NCBI RefSeq assembly: GCF_004136315.1
Contig: NZ_CP029562.1
Location: 4,487,501-4,551,500 of the forward strand
Source of the DNA: Mesorhizobium sp. Pch-S
GTDB taxonomy: Bacteria; Pseudomonadota; Alphaproteobacteria; Rhizobiales; Rhizobiaceae
DNA length: 64,000 bases
Reading direction: 5' to 3'
The first letter of the stretch is position 1, and each line of letters starts with the position of its first letter. The position numbers and the translations under genes were made by a program. Below, piece by piece: positions 42,466 through 51,949 of this stretch. The notes beneath the pieces were generated by a model, which ran no database searches, was not told the DNA's origin, and worked only from the letters and a program-made list of their open reading frames with translations.

Positions 42466-43800
42466 TCACCTGTTCACCGAATAGCAGTCGACTTGCGGCT
42501 CGCTCGGCAGCACACCGGAAACCCCGATGACGAAGCCGGGAGCATTGAGCAGCGAAGCCCAATGCTCGCTCTTCTGATCCAGCTCCAGGCAGAGCCGATC
42601 GCCATCATAGGGAATTTCGCGCGGCTGCGAATGAAGCGGTTTCAACGGGATGCCGGGCAGGCGCGACTTCCACAGCCCCTCGAACTGGTCGGCGGCGCCG
42701 ACAGTTACCTGGTTCACGAAGATCTTGCGGAGCGCGTCTTCAGAGAGCTCCGAGCCGACGCGGATGACGATGCGACTGGCGACCAGAAGCTTCGGATTGT
42801 CGATGCGCACCTTCCAGACATTGGTCGCGTGGCGCATGACCGACAGCGCGCGCGATTTCGGTTCGACGAAGCGCAGGCTGAGGATCAGCGAGCGCAAGGC
42901 ATCGGCCAGTGCCATGTAGGCGGGGCCGGGCGCCATATGATCATAGATCGGCAATTCGCTGAGCCGGCGCGAGCTCGAACCGTAGGTCGCCATTTCGCCG
43001 GCAAGACCGGCAAGCTCGAGATAAAGCTCCGCGGGATGGAAGACATCCTGCGCCAGCATATGCGCGAGCCGGGGGCGAGCAGCGTTGGCAAGGTGGAGCA
43101 TCAGGAGATCCTCGACGCTGCGGCCAGGGCCGCCCATCACCATCTTGCCATGTGCCTCCGCGATCTGGTCGAGACCGGTGACCACTTCCTGCAGCAGTTG
43201 CCGGTACCAGGCGACAGCGCCGGTGATCAGTGTCGGTGGCAGGAAGGTCTCGTCGAGCGAGATGCCGCCATCGGCGCGGAGTCCCTTGACGTCGGCGATC
43301 GGCAACGCCGTATAGCCGCCCACCGATTTGCCCGGCGCGAGCAGCAGTGCCTGCGGCCGGGCAATTTCGATCTCTTCCGGATCGGCACCGCCTTGCACGG
43401 CGTCGCGTACCGAAACGATCCGGCCATGATAACGCGCGCCTGTCGACGCCGCGTGCGCGGGATCGAAACCGATCCCGCCAGGTGGTTCGAGTGGCAGCGC
43501 AACCAGCACAGGCCCCGCGCCTGTGTCTGCCGTCACAGCCAGGGGTTTTGGCGCATCCATCGTCTCCGGGATGGCGAAGGGCGTGCCGTCGGGAAAGATG
43601 CCGCGTGCCGATACGATGGAGACCTGGCCGGCATCGAGCAGCGACTGGTCGAGCGTCAGCTGCTGGAAACCGAACGTATGGAGCTGGCCGGCCTGCAACG
43701 CGCCGCGCACCATTCCCTCAAAGAACCGGTCCTGCTGCTGGAAGTGCTGGGTCCTGAGAAACAGGCCCTCGGACCAAAGCACCCTGTTTGCATCGCTCAT
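42466..43800 (-). CDS. tssK: TssK baseplate protein (ImpJ)
   Basis: The 444-residue TssK has the canonical start (VLWSEGLFLRTQHFQQQDRF), GIGFDPAHAAS and the C-terminal membrane-docking region (LCLELDQKSEHWASLLNAPG, FVIGVSGVLPSEP). TssK trimers connect the baseplate to TssL/TssM. GGAGAG lies upstream of the ATG. This is the only tssK in the window, so both TssL/TssM sets would have to use it. Confidence 0.95.
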   Translation of the reverse strand: MSDANRVLWSEGLFLRTQHFQQQDRFFEGMVRGALQAGQLHTFGFQQLTLDQSLLDAGQVSIVSARGIFPDGTPFAIPETMDAPKPLAVTADTGAGPVLVALPLEPPGGIGFDPAHAASTGARYHGRIVSVRDAVQGGADPEEIEIARPQALLLAPGKSVGGYTALPIADVKGLRADGGISLDETFLPPTLITGAVAWYRQLLQEVVTGLDQIAEAHGKMVMGGPGRSVEDLLMLHLANAARPRLAHMLAQDVFHPAELYLELAGLAGEMATYGSSSRRLSELPIYDHMAPGPAYMALADALRSLILSLRFVEPKSRALSVMRHATNVWKVRIDNPKLLVASRIVIRVGSELSEDALRKIFVNQVTVGAADQFEGLWKSRLPGIPLKPLHSQPREIPYDGDRLCLELDQKSEHWASLLNAPGFVIGVSGVLPSEPQVDCYSVNR

Positions 43801-43840
43801 GCCGCTACTCTCCGCACGGTACCATCGTTTGCCTGGCGGC

Positions 43841-44293
43841 CTAGGCAGAAATGCCGCCGCTGCCGAGCTTGGCGTTCACGGTGAATGTCGACCCCGGCGA
43901 TACGGATTTGGTCGTGCGCCAGTTGCGTCCGCCGGGTTCACGGATCAGAGCGACGAAGCCCAGCGCGGTGGCCTCGGGTTCGACCGTGATGGTCTTTGCC
44001 GCAACCTTGCCTGGACCGACCGAGATCGCATCGGAACCGATGAGGTCGGCGCCGAGTGCCGAGCCGGCATCGCCCTGCAGCGCGAAATAGTCGGCGGAGT
44101 TGAACTTGCCGGTACTGCGCAGCCGCATCACGAGCACGGTCACCGGGCGGTCCCCACCACCTGGTCCCGGGTTCATGCCGGCGCCACCACTGACATTGAC
44201 CGAAACAGTCGATGGCTTGGGAGGGCCACTCTGGCATGCCGCAAGCAACCCCGTTGCGCCGAGGGCAAGCATGAATTCGCGTCGGTCGATCAT
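43841..44293 (-). CDS. tssJ: TssJ outer-membrane lipoprotein
   Basis: The 150-residue protein has an Arg pair followed by a lipoprotein signal with lipobox LLAAC. The beta-sandwich of TssJ follows (VTVLVMRLRSTGKFNSADYF, ALQGDAGSALGADLIGSD, GFVALIREPGGRNWRTTKSV). It anchors the TssM C-terminus at the outer membrane. GAGGAATAG supplies the ribosome site and overlaps the end of the fha gene. No second TssJ is visible near the second TssL/TssM pair. Confidence 0.92.
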   Translation of the reverse strand: MIDRREFMLALGATGLLAACQSGPPKPSTVSVNVSGGAGMNPGPGGGDRPVTVLVMRLRSTGKFNSADYFALQGDAGSALGADLIGSDAISVGPGKVAAKTITVEPEATALGFVALIREPGGRNWRTTKSVSPGSTFTVNAKLGSGGISA

Positions 44294-44296
44294 GTT

Positions 44297-45721
44297 CTAT
44301 TCCTCCTCATATGCATCCCTGAAGTCTGCGCCGATCTCGCCCAGGAAGGTCGATTCCGCGCTTTGGGCGATGTCGCGATGGCGTTTCTGGTAGAGCTCCC
44401 ACAGCTTGGCGTTACGTCCGCCGGACAGCAGGTTGGAGATTGCGGAATTGGCTTTCAGCTCTGCCTCGATCACCGATGGATCGAAACGATCGATCATGCG
44501 CCGCAGGGCGGCCTGCACGCCGCGCCAGGCGCGCACGTGATGCTGCGCCAGATCCTTCACCGCGTCGCTGATCGCAGCTTCGCCCGGGAGAAAACCGGGA
44601 CTGCGCTCCGAGATGATGGTGACGATGACGTCCTCGACTGTCGGCAGGAATTTGAGCGGGTTGACCTCGGATGCGCCAACCATCGTCTGGGCGACGCGTG
44701 CGCTTCCCTTTTCCTCGCTGCGCTTGCGCAGAAGCTGCATCAGACCATCCAGCATCAGTCGGTATTCGCGCCCGAATTTTTCCATTTCGGCACTCGGATC
44801 GCGTTCGGGGAAATCGGCTTCCTCGACGCCCATGCCACGCAGGAATGCAGCGCGAAGGGTCATGTTCTCGGGGGCTGGCTGAGCGACGCGAGGGGCGCGG
44901 CGTGATGCGGCAGGAGGCTCCGCCGGCTGCGCGGGCAGATCCCATGGATGGGGCGCTTTCTGCTGCTCGGGCAGGCTGCGACCGGACTGTTCGATGGACG
45001 CGGGTGTCCGGGCCGGCCCGAAGCCGAAGTCGCCGTCGAAGTTGACCGGTTTCGGCGCAGGGCTGATTGCATCGTCATGCGATGGCATGTCAGCAGGCTC
45101 AAACGGGTCTGACTGGTCTGGCCTCGCGGCATCGTTCGACGCAGGCGTTGCCACCGGGTCGAGACTGAAGGGGTCGTCGAAGGCAGGTGAACGGCCTGCG
45201 GTCGAAGCGCGTTCATAGGTACCCGGTACCGGCTGCTCGAATGGATCCGGCAGGTCCGCCGGTCGCGGCCGATGCGGCTCTTCCTCGACCTTGACCGAGA
45301 AGAAGTCGTCCCCGCCGATATCCGCCGGTGCTCGTGATTGCGGTGGTGACCATGCCGGTGCGGCCTGGCTCGCCTGCGGCAGCCCCACCGATGTCTGGTT
45401 CGGGTTTGGCTGGACCTCGACATGCAGAACATAGTCACCCATTCTCAGCCGCATGCCGCTTTCCAGGCGGGTGGACCTGCCTGTGCCCAATGGGCTGTCG
45501 GAACCGTCGATAAACAGGCCGCTGCTCGATGTGTCGGTGATGAAGTAGCCATCGCGGCCGCCACTGATCTTGCAATGAGCGCGCGACACGAACATGTCCG
45601 GATCGTCTATCTGCCAGCCGGCATCGGCGCTGCGGCCAATCACCAGTTCGCCTTCATCCAGCCGGGCCTGCCTCATGCCCTGGGGGCGGGGACCCTGCTC
45701 AAGTGTCAGCAGCAGGCTCAT
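44297..45721 (-). CDS. fha: FHA-domain T6SS protein (ImpI/TagH), core operon
   Basis: The 474-residue protein has an N-terminal FHA domain (LVIGRSADAGWQIDDPD, VSRAHCKIS, DTSSSGLFIDG). A ~150-residue low-complexity linker rich in Pro/Asp/Ser follows, then the type VI FHA C-terminal domain (AAFLRGMGVEEADFPERDP, NPLKFLPTVEDVIVTIISER). It is the phosphothreonine reader that PpkA/PppA and TagF act through. The start overlaps the tssG stop by four bases. Two FHA proteins in the window imply two phospho-dependent inputs. Confidence 0.92.
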   Translation of the reverse strand: MSLLLTLEQGPRPQGMRQARLDEGELVIGRSADAGWQIDDPDMFVSRAHCKISGGRDGYFITDTSSSGLFIDGSDSPLGTGRSTRLESGMRLRMGDYVLHVEVQPNPNQTSVGLPQASQAAPAWSPPQSRAPADIGGDDFFSVKVEEEPHRPRPADLPDPFEQPVPGTYERASTAGRSPAFDDPFSLDPVATPASNDAARPDQSDPFEPADMPSHDDAISPAPKPVNFDGDFGFGPARTPASIEQSGRSLPEQQKAPHPWDLPAQPAEPPAASRRAPRVAQPAPENMTLRAAFLRGMGVEEADFPERDPSAEMEKFGREYRLMLDGLMQLLRKRSEEKGSARVAQTMVGASEVNPLKFLPTVEDVIVTIISERSPGFLPGEAAISDAVKDLAQHHVRAWRGVQAALRRMIDRFDPSVIEAELKANSAISNLLSGGRNAKLWELYQKRHRDIAQSAESTFLGEIGADFRDAYEEE

Positions 45722-46785
45722 ACCGCCACCTCCGCCATTTCCGGCCGCCAGCCAACGATCGCGCGCAGCCGGAGATCGTCGGCATCTCCGTTTTCAGCCG
45801 GACGGGTGAGCCAGACGGTTCGGCCGAGCTGGATCGTGCCGACGCGCGGCGGCGGCACTGCGTCGCGCGCGAGCACGATACGCAGGTCGACGTCGAGCGT
45901 CTCGCCGATCATCTCGCGCACTGCCTTCTTGAACAGGGCAAGCCGCTGCTGGCCGGGAAGGAACGCCTTGAAGTCCTCGAGGCCGAGCGGGCCGACGCGC
46001 AGTTCGATCCGGCTCTGACGGCTGAAGACACGAGGACCGATCGTCGCCTCGCGCCCGAGTGCGGCGTAGGCGTCACCAAGGCGGGTCTGCAGCGTCTTCG
46101 GCATGCTGATCCATGCAGCGACGAACTCCTTGATCTGGACCGGCGCGTTGAAAGCCGCGGCGAGGAACAGTGTCAGGCGTTCCGAGCCGTCGACCTGATT
46201 GGCGAGGGAGCCGGCCTGGCGCAGACGTGCCGCGTCGAGCTCAGGGTCCTGCGTTCCGGGAAGGCCTATTCCGGCCATCGCCTCAAGCATGGCGCGAACA
46301 CGTCCACCAACCGCACGTTCGACCTGCACCGCCGGGTTCGCGTCAGCCCATGCGCGGTAATAAAGCGCCATCATGCGGTGCTGCAGGATGTTGACGAAAT
46401 CGACAAAGGTCGTGTCGCTGGTCTGCTCCGCATTGACGCCGCTGAACCAGCGCTGTGACAACCGGTCCAGCACCCAGCGCGTCAAGTGCAGCGGCATCGG
46501 TCCTTCCGGCCCGAGCAGACCGAGACTGGCGACGGTTATTCGCGCTGGCGCCTTGCCGTCGGCTTCCTGGAACTTGACCACATCTCTCGCCGAGAAGCTG
46601 AGGCGTATATGCTGGCCGAGTCTCGCCGGCTCGCGATCCGCCTGGCCCGAATAGCCGAACAGTCCACGACGCCGTTCCAGGCGTCGCAACAGTTCAAAAA
46701 AGTCGAAATCCTCCGACAACGGCTCAGTTTCGGGCTGCGTGGACTTCGCTAGATCAGGTAGCGATTGCCGGGCGTCATCGGCCAT
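45718..46785 (-). CDS. tssG: TssG baseplate protein (ImpH)
   Basis: The 355-residue protein has SEDFDFFELLRRLERRRGLF, RLSFSARDVVKFQ and MPLHLTRWVLDRL, typical of TssG. The start at 46785 has AGGAGGA six bases upstream; the longer open frame to 46956 only reads through the overlapping tssF end. It overlaps tssF by 37 bases. TssG forms the baseplate wedge with TssE, TssF and TssK. Confidence 0.94.
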   Translation of the reverse strand: MADDARQSLPDLAKSTQPETEPLSEDFDFFELLRRLERRRGLFGYSGQADREPARLGQHIRLSFSARDVVKFQEADGKAPARITVASLGLLGPEGPMPLHLTRWVLDRLSQRWFSGVNAEQTSDTTFVDFVNILQHRMMALYYRAWADANPAVQVERAVGGRVRAMLEAMAGIGLPGTQDPELDAARLRQAGSLANQVDGSERLTLFLAAAFNAPVQIKEFVAAWISMPKTLQTRLGDAYAALGREATIGPRVFSRQSRIELRVGPLGLEDFKAFLPGQQRLALFKKAVREMIGETLDVDLRIVLARDAVPPPRVGTIQLGRTVWLTRPAENGDADDLRLRAIVGWRPEMAEVAV

Positions 46786-48623
46786 GGCACGTCCTCCTGT
46801 TTCTGCAGCAACCGAGTGCGTGTCCGCACAAAGCCATTTATGCCGGCATGGCGGGCGAAGAGCCGCGAAAGCAAGGCCGAAAGCAGCAGTGTGCTTTGGC
46901 CCGCGAGCACCGATTGGTCGATATGCAGCGTCACCTCGGTGCCGCGTCCGAAACACATGGGGCCATCGATCCGAAGCCGCTCGACCACAGGGCGCGAGTC
47001 GATGCGCACGATCGAGTGCACGTTGCGGGCGAGGCTCGGATCCCCACGATCGGCGTAGAGGTCGAGCAGCGCATGCAGCGGATCGACGCCACGTCCTTCC
47101 TTGGCAAGGCTCAGGAAGTTGAGCGACAGCTGAGCCACCAGTCGCCAGGCAAGATTATCGGCACGGGATTCGCCGTCGGCGCTTTCCGGGAGTGACGCCG
47201 GGATGGCCGGCTGAGGCGGGCGTAGCGCGCCAAGCAACCGCACAGCTTCAACCGGATCGGCTGTCTCCAAGGTCAGTTTTGGTGTGTCGTCCAGTATCGG
47301 CAGGTCGCGGTTGGTGCATAGCGCCGTGACATCGAGGCGTTTGAGCGGCCGGTTGGCGGGGCTGCCGAGCGGACGCGAGATGGCGAGGAAGACGTCGTCG
47401 CCTGTGTAGGAGGTACGGGTGAGGCCATCTCGCCGCTCGTCCTCCGTCGCCCGGCGCGGGCGACGTTCCGTAGAATAAACCCAGCCGCTGCCGCGATTCT
47501 GCCCGAGGCTGAACAGCTCCGGAATCCCGGCCTCACTGCCTTCGGCCTCGGCATCCTCCACGCGGGTGATCCGGAAAATCTCGAAATCCCGTGCCCGGGT
47601 GCGATCGGCGTGCAATACTTGACGCGTCCTGCGGGGATCGATCTCGACGACGTTGCACTCGCGTTCGAACAGATTGATGACCGGGGTCACGAAGAGCTCA
47701 AGGTCAGCCGCAGTCACATCGGCGAGCTCCGGCACCTGGCGTCGGAATTGGAAGATGATCTCCAATCCCGCCTCGCACTTACGGACCATTGGCTGCAGGC
47801 CGGCAACCCGCACATAGTGGAAACGCTCGGGGATCATGAAATATTCGCGCAGCAGCCGATATCCTTCGAAAGTCGGGCGGGTGCGCGGCATCAGCGCCTC
47901 GTCGTCGTGGATGCCGATCATCTCGGGTTCGGGCAAAGCCGATATCGGAGTGGTCTTGCCTTCCGCCCGCGCGCCCACCGCCGAGCATGCGCCGAAGATA
48001 GCATCGAAGAGCAGCGGCGCCTTGGTGCGACCGGCAAAGTAGATGTCGAGGTGATCGAGGGACAGATCGCTGAGTTTTCCCTTTCCCGTACGGGCGAGGG
48101 TGATGCGGAACGCGGCTTCGCCGCGCGCGCCGCCGGTTGGTGTGATGCCGGCGGCCGCAAGCGCACTGCGGTCCTGAAAGTAGCTGACCGCAGTGATCGC
48201 GATGGGCCATAAGTTGACCTCCTGTGCCGTGGTGAAGGTGCAGCGGGTCGAAAGCCCTGGATGCAGGCCGGAGACCAGCCGCGTGCCGCGTGGGACGGCG
48301 TAGCCGGCGATCATCGATTGCACCTGTTGGCCTGGCTTGAGCACGGCCATCGCAGTTGCCGGCGCCGGCGTCACCAGATCTGGATAAAGCACATCGAGAA
48401 CGGCACGTGAGAAACGCGAGCGCTCGGCATCCACCTTCAGCCTTGTGCGTGCTGCGAGGAAAGCCACGCCGTCGAGAAGCCGCTCGACATAGGGATCGGG
48501 GCAAGGAACGGTGTCGAGGGAAAGATTGCGGGCCACCGCCGGATGCATGTCGGCGAATTCCGCAGCCAGTGCCCGGATATGGGTCAGTTCCTCCTCGTAA
48601 TATTCCACGAAGACCCGATCCAT
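46749..48623 (-). CDS. tssF: TssF baseplate protein (ImpG)
   Basis: The 624-residue TssF opens with VEYYEEELTHIRALAAEFAD and PYVERLLDGVAFLAARTRLK. It includes VPRGTRLVSGLHPGLSTRC and the C-terminal RGTEVTLHIDQSVLAGQST. It is the main wedge component of the baseplate. The gene begins one base after tssE ends and overlaps tssG, so the three are translated together. The length is normal for the family. Confidence 0.95.
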   Translation of the reverse strand: MDRVFVEYYEEELTHIRALAAEFADMHPAVARNLSLDTVPCPDPYVERLLDGVAFLAARTRLKVDAERSRFSRAVLDVLYPDLVTPAPATAMAVLKPGQQVQSMIAGYAVPRGTRLVSGLHPGLSTRCTFTTAQEVNLWPIAITAVSYFQDRSALAAAGITPTGGARGEAAFRITLARTGKGKLSDLSLDHLDIYFAGRTKAPLLFDAIFGACSAVGARAEGKTTPISALPEPEMIGIHDDEALMPRTRPTFEGYRLLREYFMIPERFHYVRVAGLQPMVRKCEAGLEIIFQFRRQVPELADVTAADLELFVTPVINLFERECNVVEIDPRRTRQVLHADRTRARDFEIFRITRVEDAEAEGSEAGIPELFSLGQNRGSGWVYSTERRPRRATEDERRDGLTRTSYTGDDVFLAISRPLGSPANRPLKRLDVTALCTNRDLPILDDTPKLTLETADPVEAVRLLGALRPPQPAIPASLPESADGESRADNLAWRLVAQLSLNFLSLAKEGRGVDPLHALLDLYADRGDPSLARNVHSIVRIDSRPVVERLRIDGPMCFGRGTEVTLHIDQSVLAGQSTLLLSALLSRLFARHAGINGFVRTRTRLLQKQEDVPWPMTPGNRYLI

Positions 48624-48624
48624 C

Positions 48625-49377
48625 TCAGGTCTCCCGGAATTCGGTTCGAGCCAGGCCGTTGTCGAGATTGATGGTGGTGCGCAGCCGCATGCGTTCCGGC
48701 GTCGGCGTCATGATCAGCACGGCATCGATCTCGATCTTCAGCCCGAGGCTTTTGTCGCCGAGGGTGACGTCGACGGTCGTCTCGCTTTCCTTGAGGCGTG
48801 GTTCGAAGCTAGCCAGCACCTGGCGGATTTCGCGCGCCAGCACATCGCGGTCGAAATCCCGCGACGAACGGCCGGAGAAGGACGGCACGCCATAGTTCAC
48901 GACACTGCGACGGACCTCGGGAAAGTCGGCAAGCGACGGCAGTTCGTCCAGGGATTGTTCCCGTTCCAGGTCGGAGAGCATCGGTTGGGATTCAAACCGT
49001 TCTGTGTTGAACAAGGCCTCGATGTCGCGCCGAACGGCTTCTCTGAGCACACGCGCCGAAACCACGACGCCGCGGCTTTCGATTTCCGCGCGGTGTTCAG
49101 CCTGGAAGGCCAACCGGTGCAGGCGCTGCTTCTGTTCGGACGAAAGTTCCGCATCGGCATCGATGGTGCGCGTGCTGCCGGCAAGAAGACCCTCGACGCG
49201 ATCTGCGCCCAGTTCTTCTTCCAGCAAGCGACGCAGTCCGTCGATTTCCGACGTCAGGCCGGGCAAGTCGTTGATGAGGCGGTCCCAGAGGGAGGGTTGC
49301 ACCGCCTCGCGCTTTGCCCGGGAGCTGCCGGCAGGTCGCGCCTTCGCGTCGGGCTGCCTGGCATCACTTGCCGACAT
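48625..49377 (-). CDS. tssE: TssE baseplate protein (gp25-like, ImpF)
   Basis: The ~250-residue protein carries the gp25-like lysozyme-fold region in its C-terminal half (RDIEALFNTERFESQPML, DFPEVRRSVVNYGVPSFSG, RMRLRTTINLDNG). Its N-terminal ~100 residues are longer than in typical TssE (~150-180 residues in total). The ATG at 49377 lies inside the end of hcp (14-base overlap). A TTG at 49392 would add five residues. Confidence 0.88.
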   Translation of the reverse strand: MSASDARQPDAKARPAGSSRAKREAVQPSLWDRLINDLPGLTSEIDGLRRLLEEELGADRVEGLLAGSTRTIDADAELSSEQKQRLHRLAFQAEHRAEIESRGVVVSARVLREAVRRDIEALFNTERFESQPMLSDLEREQSLDELPSLADFPEVRRSVVNYGVPSFSGRSSRDFDRDVLAREIRQVLASFEPRLKESETTVDVTLGDKSLGLKIEIDAVLIMTPTPERMRLRTTINLDNGLARTEFRET

Positions 49378-49846
49378 AGACGTCCATTTCAATCTCGTCG
49401 TCCTTGTCGTAGACGAACTTGATCTTCTTGTAGGCGAAGCTGACTTCTTCCTCGATCAGATCCGCTTCGTCGTCGGCCTGCCGCATGTCGTATTCCATGA
49501 TCGAGGCGTCGGTGAGCGTCACGACCAGATAGTCGCTGGTCTCGCCGTCGATGGTGCGGCGTGCCGAAAACACCACCTCGTCAAGCGCCTTGTTCTCGAA
49601 CAGCGCCTTCTTCAGGTAGGGCGATGCCTTGTCGTAGTGCTTGGTGAACTTGATCATGCCGAGTGCGACACGGCCGCGACGCGACAAGGAATTGGGGTCG
49701 TAGGGCGCGATCATCTTATAGTCGACGCCATGCACTTCGATCTCGTCTTCGTGGCCGTCGCGCTGGCTCGGACCCTTGATGTCCGGGACTTTCAAGAAGC
49801 CGTCGATTTTCATCGAAGGCGCATCGGTTCTTGCTGTAGTCGGCAT
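49364..49846 (-). CDS. hcp: Hcp (TssD) tube protein
   Basis: The 160-residue protein has the Hcp beginning (MKIDGFLKVPDIKGPSQRDG) and FTKHYDKASPYLKKALFENK, with the ending FAYKKIKFVYDKDDEIEMDV. Hexamers stack into the inner tube and are secreted. GGAGAAAGACA precedes the ATG. It is the only hcp in the window and sits inside the core operon between tssC and tssE. The N-terminal tail before MKID is ~11 residues longer than usual. Confidence 0.94.
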   Translation of the reverse strand: MPTTARTDAPSMKIDGFLKVPDIKGPSQRDGHEDEIEVHGVDYKMIAPYDPNSLSRRGRVALGMIKFTKHYDKASPYLKKALFENKALDEVVFSARRTIDGETSDYLVVTLTDASIMEYDMRQADDEADLIEEEVSFAYKKIKFVYDKDDEIEMDVYVGK

Positions 49847-49895
49847 TGTCTTTCTCCACCGCTTTGAAACGAAACAGGATGATTTCGCTGCTAGT

Positions 49896-51401
49896 TCAGC
49901 CCTTTACGGAGGGCAGTTCCGACACGAGCCGGAGCGAGGCATTGATGCCTTCCAGCTGATAGTGCGGACGTAGGTAGAAACGCGCATTGTAGTAACCGGG
50001 CCGGCCTTCGACGCTGTCGACCTGGACCTCGGCCGCAGCAAGCGGGCGCTTGGCGCGGGCCTTGTCATCGGCAAAGGCGGGATTGGCCAGCACGTACCGG
50101 TTGATCCACTCGGTCAACCAGATCTGCATGTCGGAGCGCTCCTTGAACGAGCCGATCTTGTCGCGCGCGATTGCCTTGAGGTAATGCGCGAAACGCGACA
50201 CCGGGAACAGATACGGCAGGTTGGCGGAGAGCCGCTCGTTAGCCTGTGCATCCGGATCCACGAGGCGACCAGCGCGGGTCTCGTCGTCCTGCAGAGAATG
50301 AGCACCGATGAAGGCAGCAAGGTCGGTATTCTTGCGGTGCAGGATCGGCATCAGGCCGAGCTTGGCCAGTTCAGCCTCGCGCCGGTCGTCGATCGCGACT
50401 TCCGTCGGGCATTTCATCGCGATCGATCCGTCGTCGGTCGGGAAGGCGTGCACCGGCAGGTTCAGCACCGTGCCGCCATTCTCGACGCCGCGGATCTGGG
50501 TACCCCAACCGTAGAGTTTGTGACTGCGGTTGATGTTCACGCCCATCGGGAAGGCAGCATTCATCCAGACGTATTTGTTGTGGTCGCCCTCCACCTCTTC
50601 CTCGAAGGTGAAGCCTTTCACCGGAACGGTCTCGGTGCCGTAGGGAAGCCGTGCCAGCACCCGCGGCATGGTGAGGCCGATATAGCGGGCGTCTTCGCTC
50701 TCGCGCAGCGATTGCCACGATGCATAGGCCGGGTTCGACACGATCATCTGCAGGTCCTGCGGGTTCGGCAGTTCCTGCCAGCTGTCCATCCGGAACAAGC
50801 GCGGCGAGGCGGCGGCGATGAAAGGCGTGTGTGCGGAAGCGCAGATGCCGGAAAGGTTGCGGAGCAGGCCGACATCGCGCGGATGGTTCGAGAACTCGTA
50901 GGCGCCGATGATGCAGCCGACCGGTTCGCCGCCCAGCATGGAATACTCGTCCGTGTAGACTTTCTTGAAGATGGGACTCTGGTCCCACATCTGGCCTTCA
51001 TAATCTTCGAGCGTGTCGGCCAGCTGCTCCTTGGAGATGTTCATCACCCGGATCTTCAACTTGGTATCCGTCTCGGTGTTGTTGACGAGATACCAGAGGC
51101 CGCGCCATGTGCCCTCCATCTCGCGCACTTCCGGCGCATGCAGGATCTCGTTGACCTGCGTCGTCAACATCTTGTCTATGCCTGCTATCAAGGACTTGAT
51201 CGACTTGATGGCGTTGGACGAGATCGTGGTGGTCTCGGAACGGGACTGCGCGGCGAGCGCCAGGTTGCGCACAAGCTGCTGCAGCTTTTCGCTGTCGTCC
51301 TTCTTGACCTTGAAATCCTTTTCCAGGAGCCCGCTGAATTCACCGAGATCGATCGCTTCTGCCTCGGCAGTGGCGGCTGCTGTCTTTTGCTGTTCGGCCA
51401 T
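49896..51401 (-). CDS. tssC: TssC large sheath protein (ImpC)
   Basis: The 501-residue TssC has LEAPEVREMEGTWRGLWYLV-like sequence (LHAPEVREMEGTWRG), YSMLGGEPVGCIIGAYEFSN, and the end LRPHYQLEGINASLRLVSEL. It co-polymerises with TssB to form the contractile sheath. GGAGGAATGAGCC provides the ribosome site and includes the tssB stop. Agrobacterium carries two tssC genes, whereas only one is present here. Confidence 0.96.
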   Translation of the reverse strand: MAEQQKTAAATAEAEAIDLGEFSGLLEKDFKVKKDDSEKLQQLVRNLALAAQSRSETTTISSNAIKSIKSLIAGIDKMLTTQVNEILHAPEVREMEGTWRGLWYLVNNTETDTKLKIRVMNISKEQLADTLEDYEGQMWDQSPIFKKVYTDEYSMLGGEPVGCIIGAYEFSNHPRDVGLLRNLSGICASAHTPFIAAASPRLFRMDSWQELPNPQDLQMIVSNPAYASWQSLRESEDARYIGLTMPRVLARLPYGTETVPVKGFTFEEEVEGDHNKYVWMNAAFPMGVNINRSHKLYGWGTQIRGVENGGTVLNLPVHAFPTDDGSIAMKCPTEVAIDDRREAELAKLGLMPILHRKNTDLAAFIGAHSLQDDETRAGRLVDPDAQANERLSANLPYLFPVSRFAHYLKAIARDKIGSFKERSDMQIWLTEWINRYVLANPAFADDKARAKRPLAAAEVQVDSVEGRPGYYNARFYLRPHYQLEGINASLRLVSELPSVKG

Positions 51402-51404
51402 GGC

Positions 51405-51944
51405 TCATTCCTCCGCCTTGTCGTCATCGGACATCGCCTGGCTGGCGATCCTGCTCAGCAGCGGCTCGTTGTTCAGAAGTTGCGCGATGCGCTTTTCGGC
51501 ATCGACCCGACCGTCCATGAAGCCGAGCAGTTCTTCGAGCTGGCGGCGCATCTTGAGGATCTCGGCCAATTGCGGCACCTGCTCGGCCACCTTGTCCGGC
51601 GCGAAATCCCCCATCTTGGAAAAGGTGAGATCGACGGCCAGCTCTTCGTCGCGCTCGGCACCCTCGGCTTGCGGCAACGTGTTCTTCACGCGCGCCTTCA
51701 CGCGAGGCCCCATGGCTTCCATGAACTTGGGGAAGCGATTGGCGTCGGTCTCGACGAAGTTGCGGTCCAGAACCGACTTCGACGCTTCCTTGGTCTGTGA
51801 GGCACCGGAAAGGTCCGCCATCACAGCCATGACGAACGGCAATTCGATCGTCGTCGGGCTGCCGTAGGTCTCAACATCGTAGGCGATCTGCACGCGCGGG
51901 GCGCGGTTTCTTTCGATGACCTTAGCTTTGCTCTCTGCTGGCAT
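51405..51944 (-). CDS. tssB: TssB small sheath protein (ImpB)
   Basis: The 179-residue TssB has RAPRVQIAYDVETYGSPTTI, ELPFVMAVMADLSGAS and DLTFSKMGDFAPDKVAEQVP. Together with TssC it forms the sheath, and the C-terminal helix is the usual ClpV contact region. Five bases separate it from tssA. The gene is complete and of normal length. Confidence 0.96.
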   Translation of the reverse strand: MPAESKAKVIERNRAPRVQIAYDVETYGSPTTIELPFVMAVMADLSGASQTKEASKSVLDRNFVETDANRFPKFMEAMGPRVKARVKNTLPQAEGAERDEELAVDLTFSKMGDFAPDKVAEQVPQLAEILKMRRQLEELLGFMDGRVDAEKRIAQLLNNEPLLSRIASQAMSDDDKAEE

Positions 51945-51949
51945 GCCTT

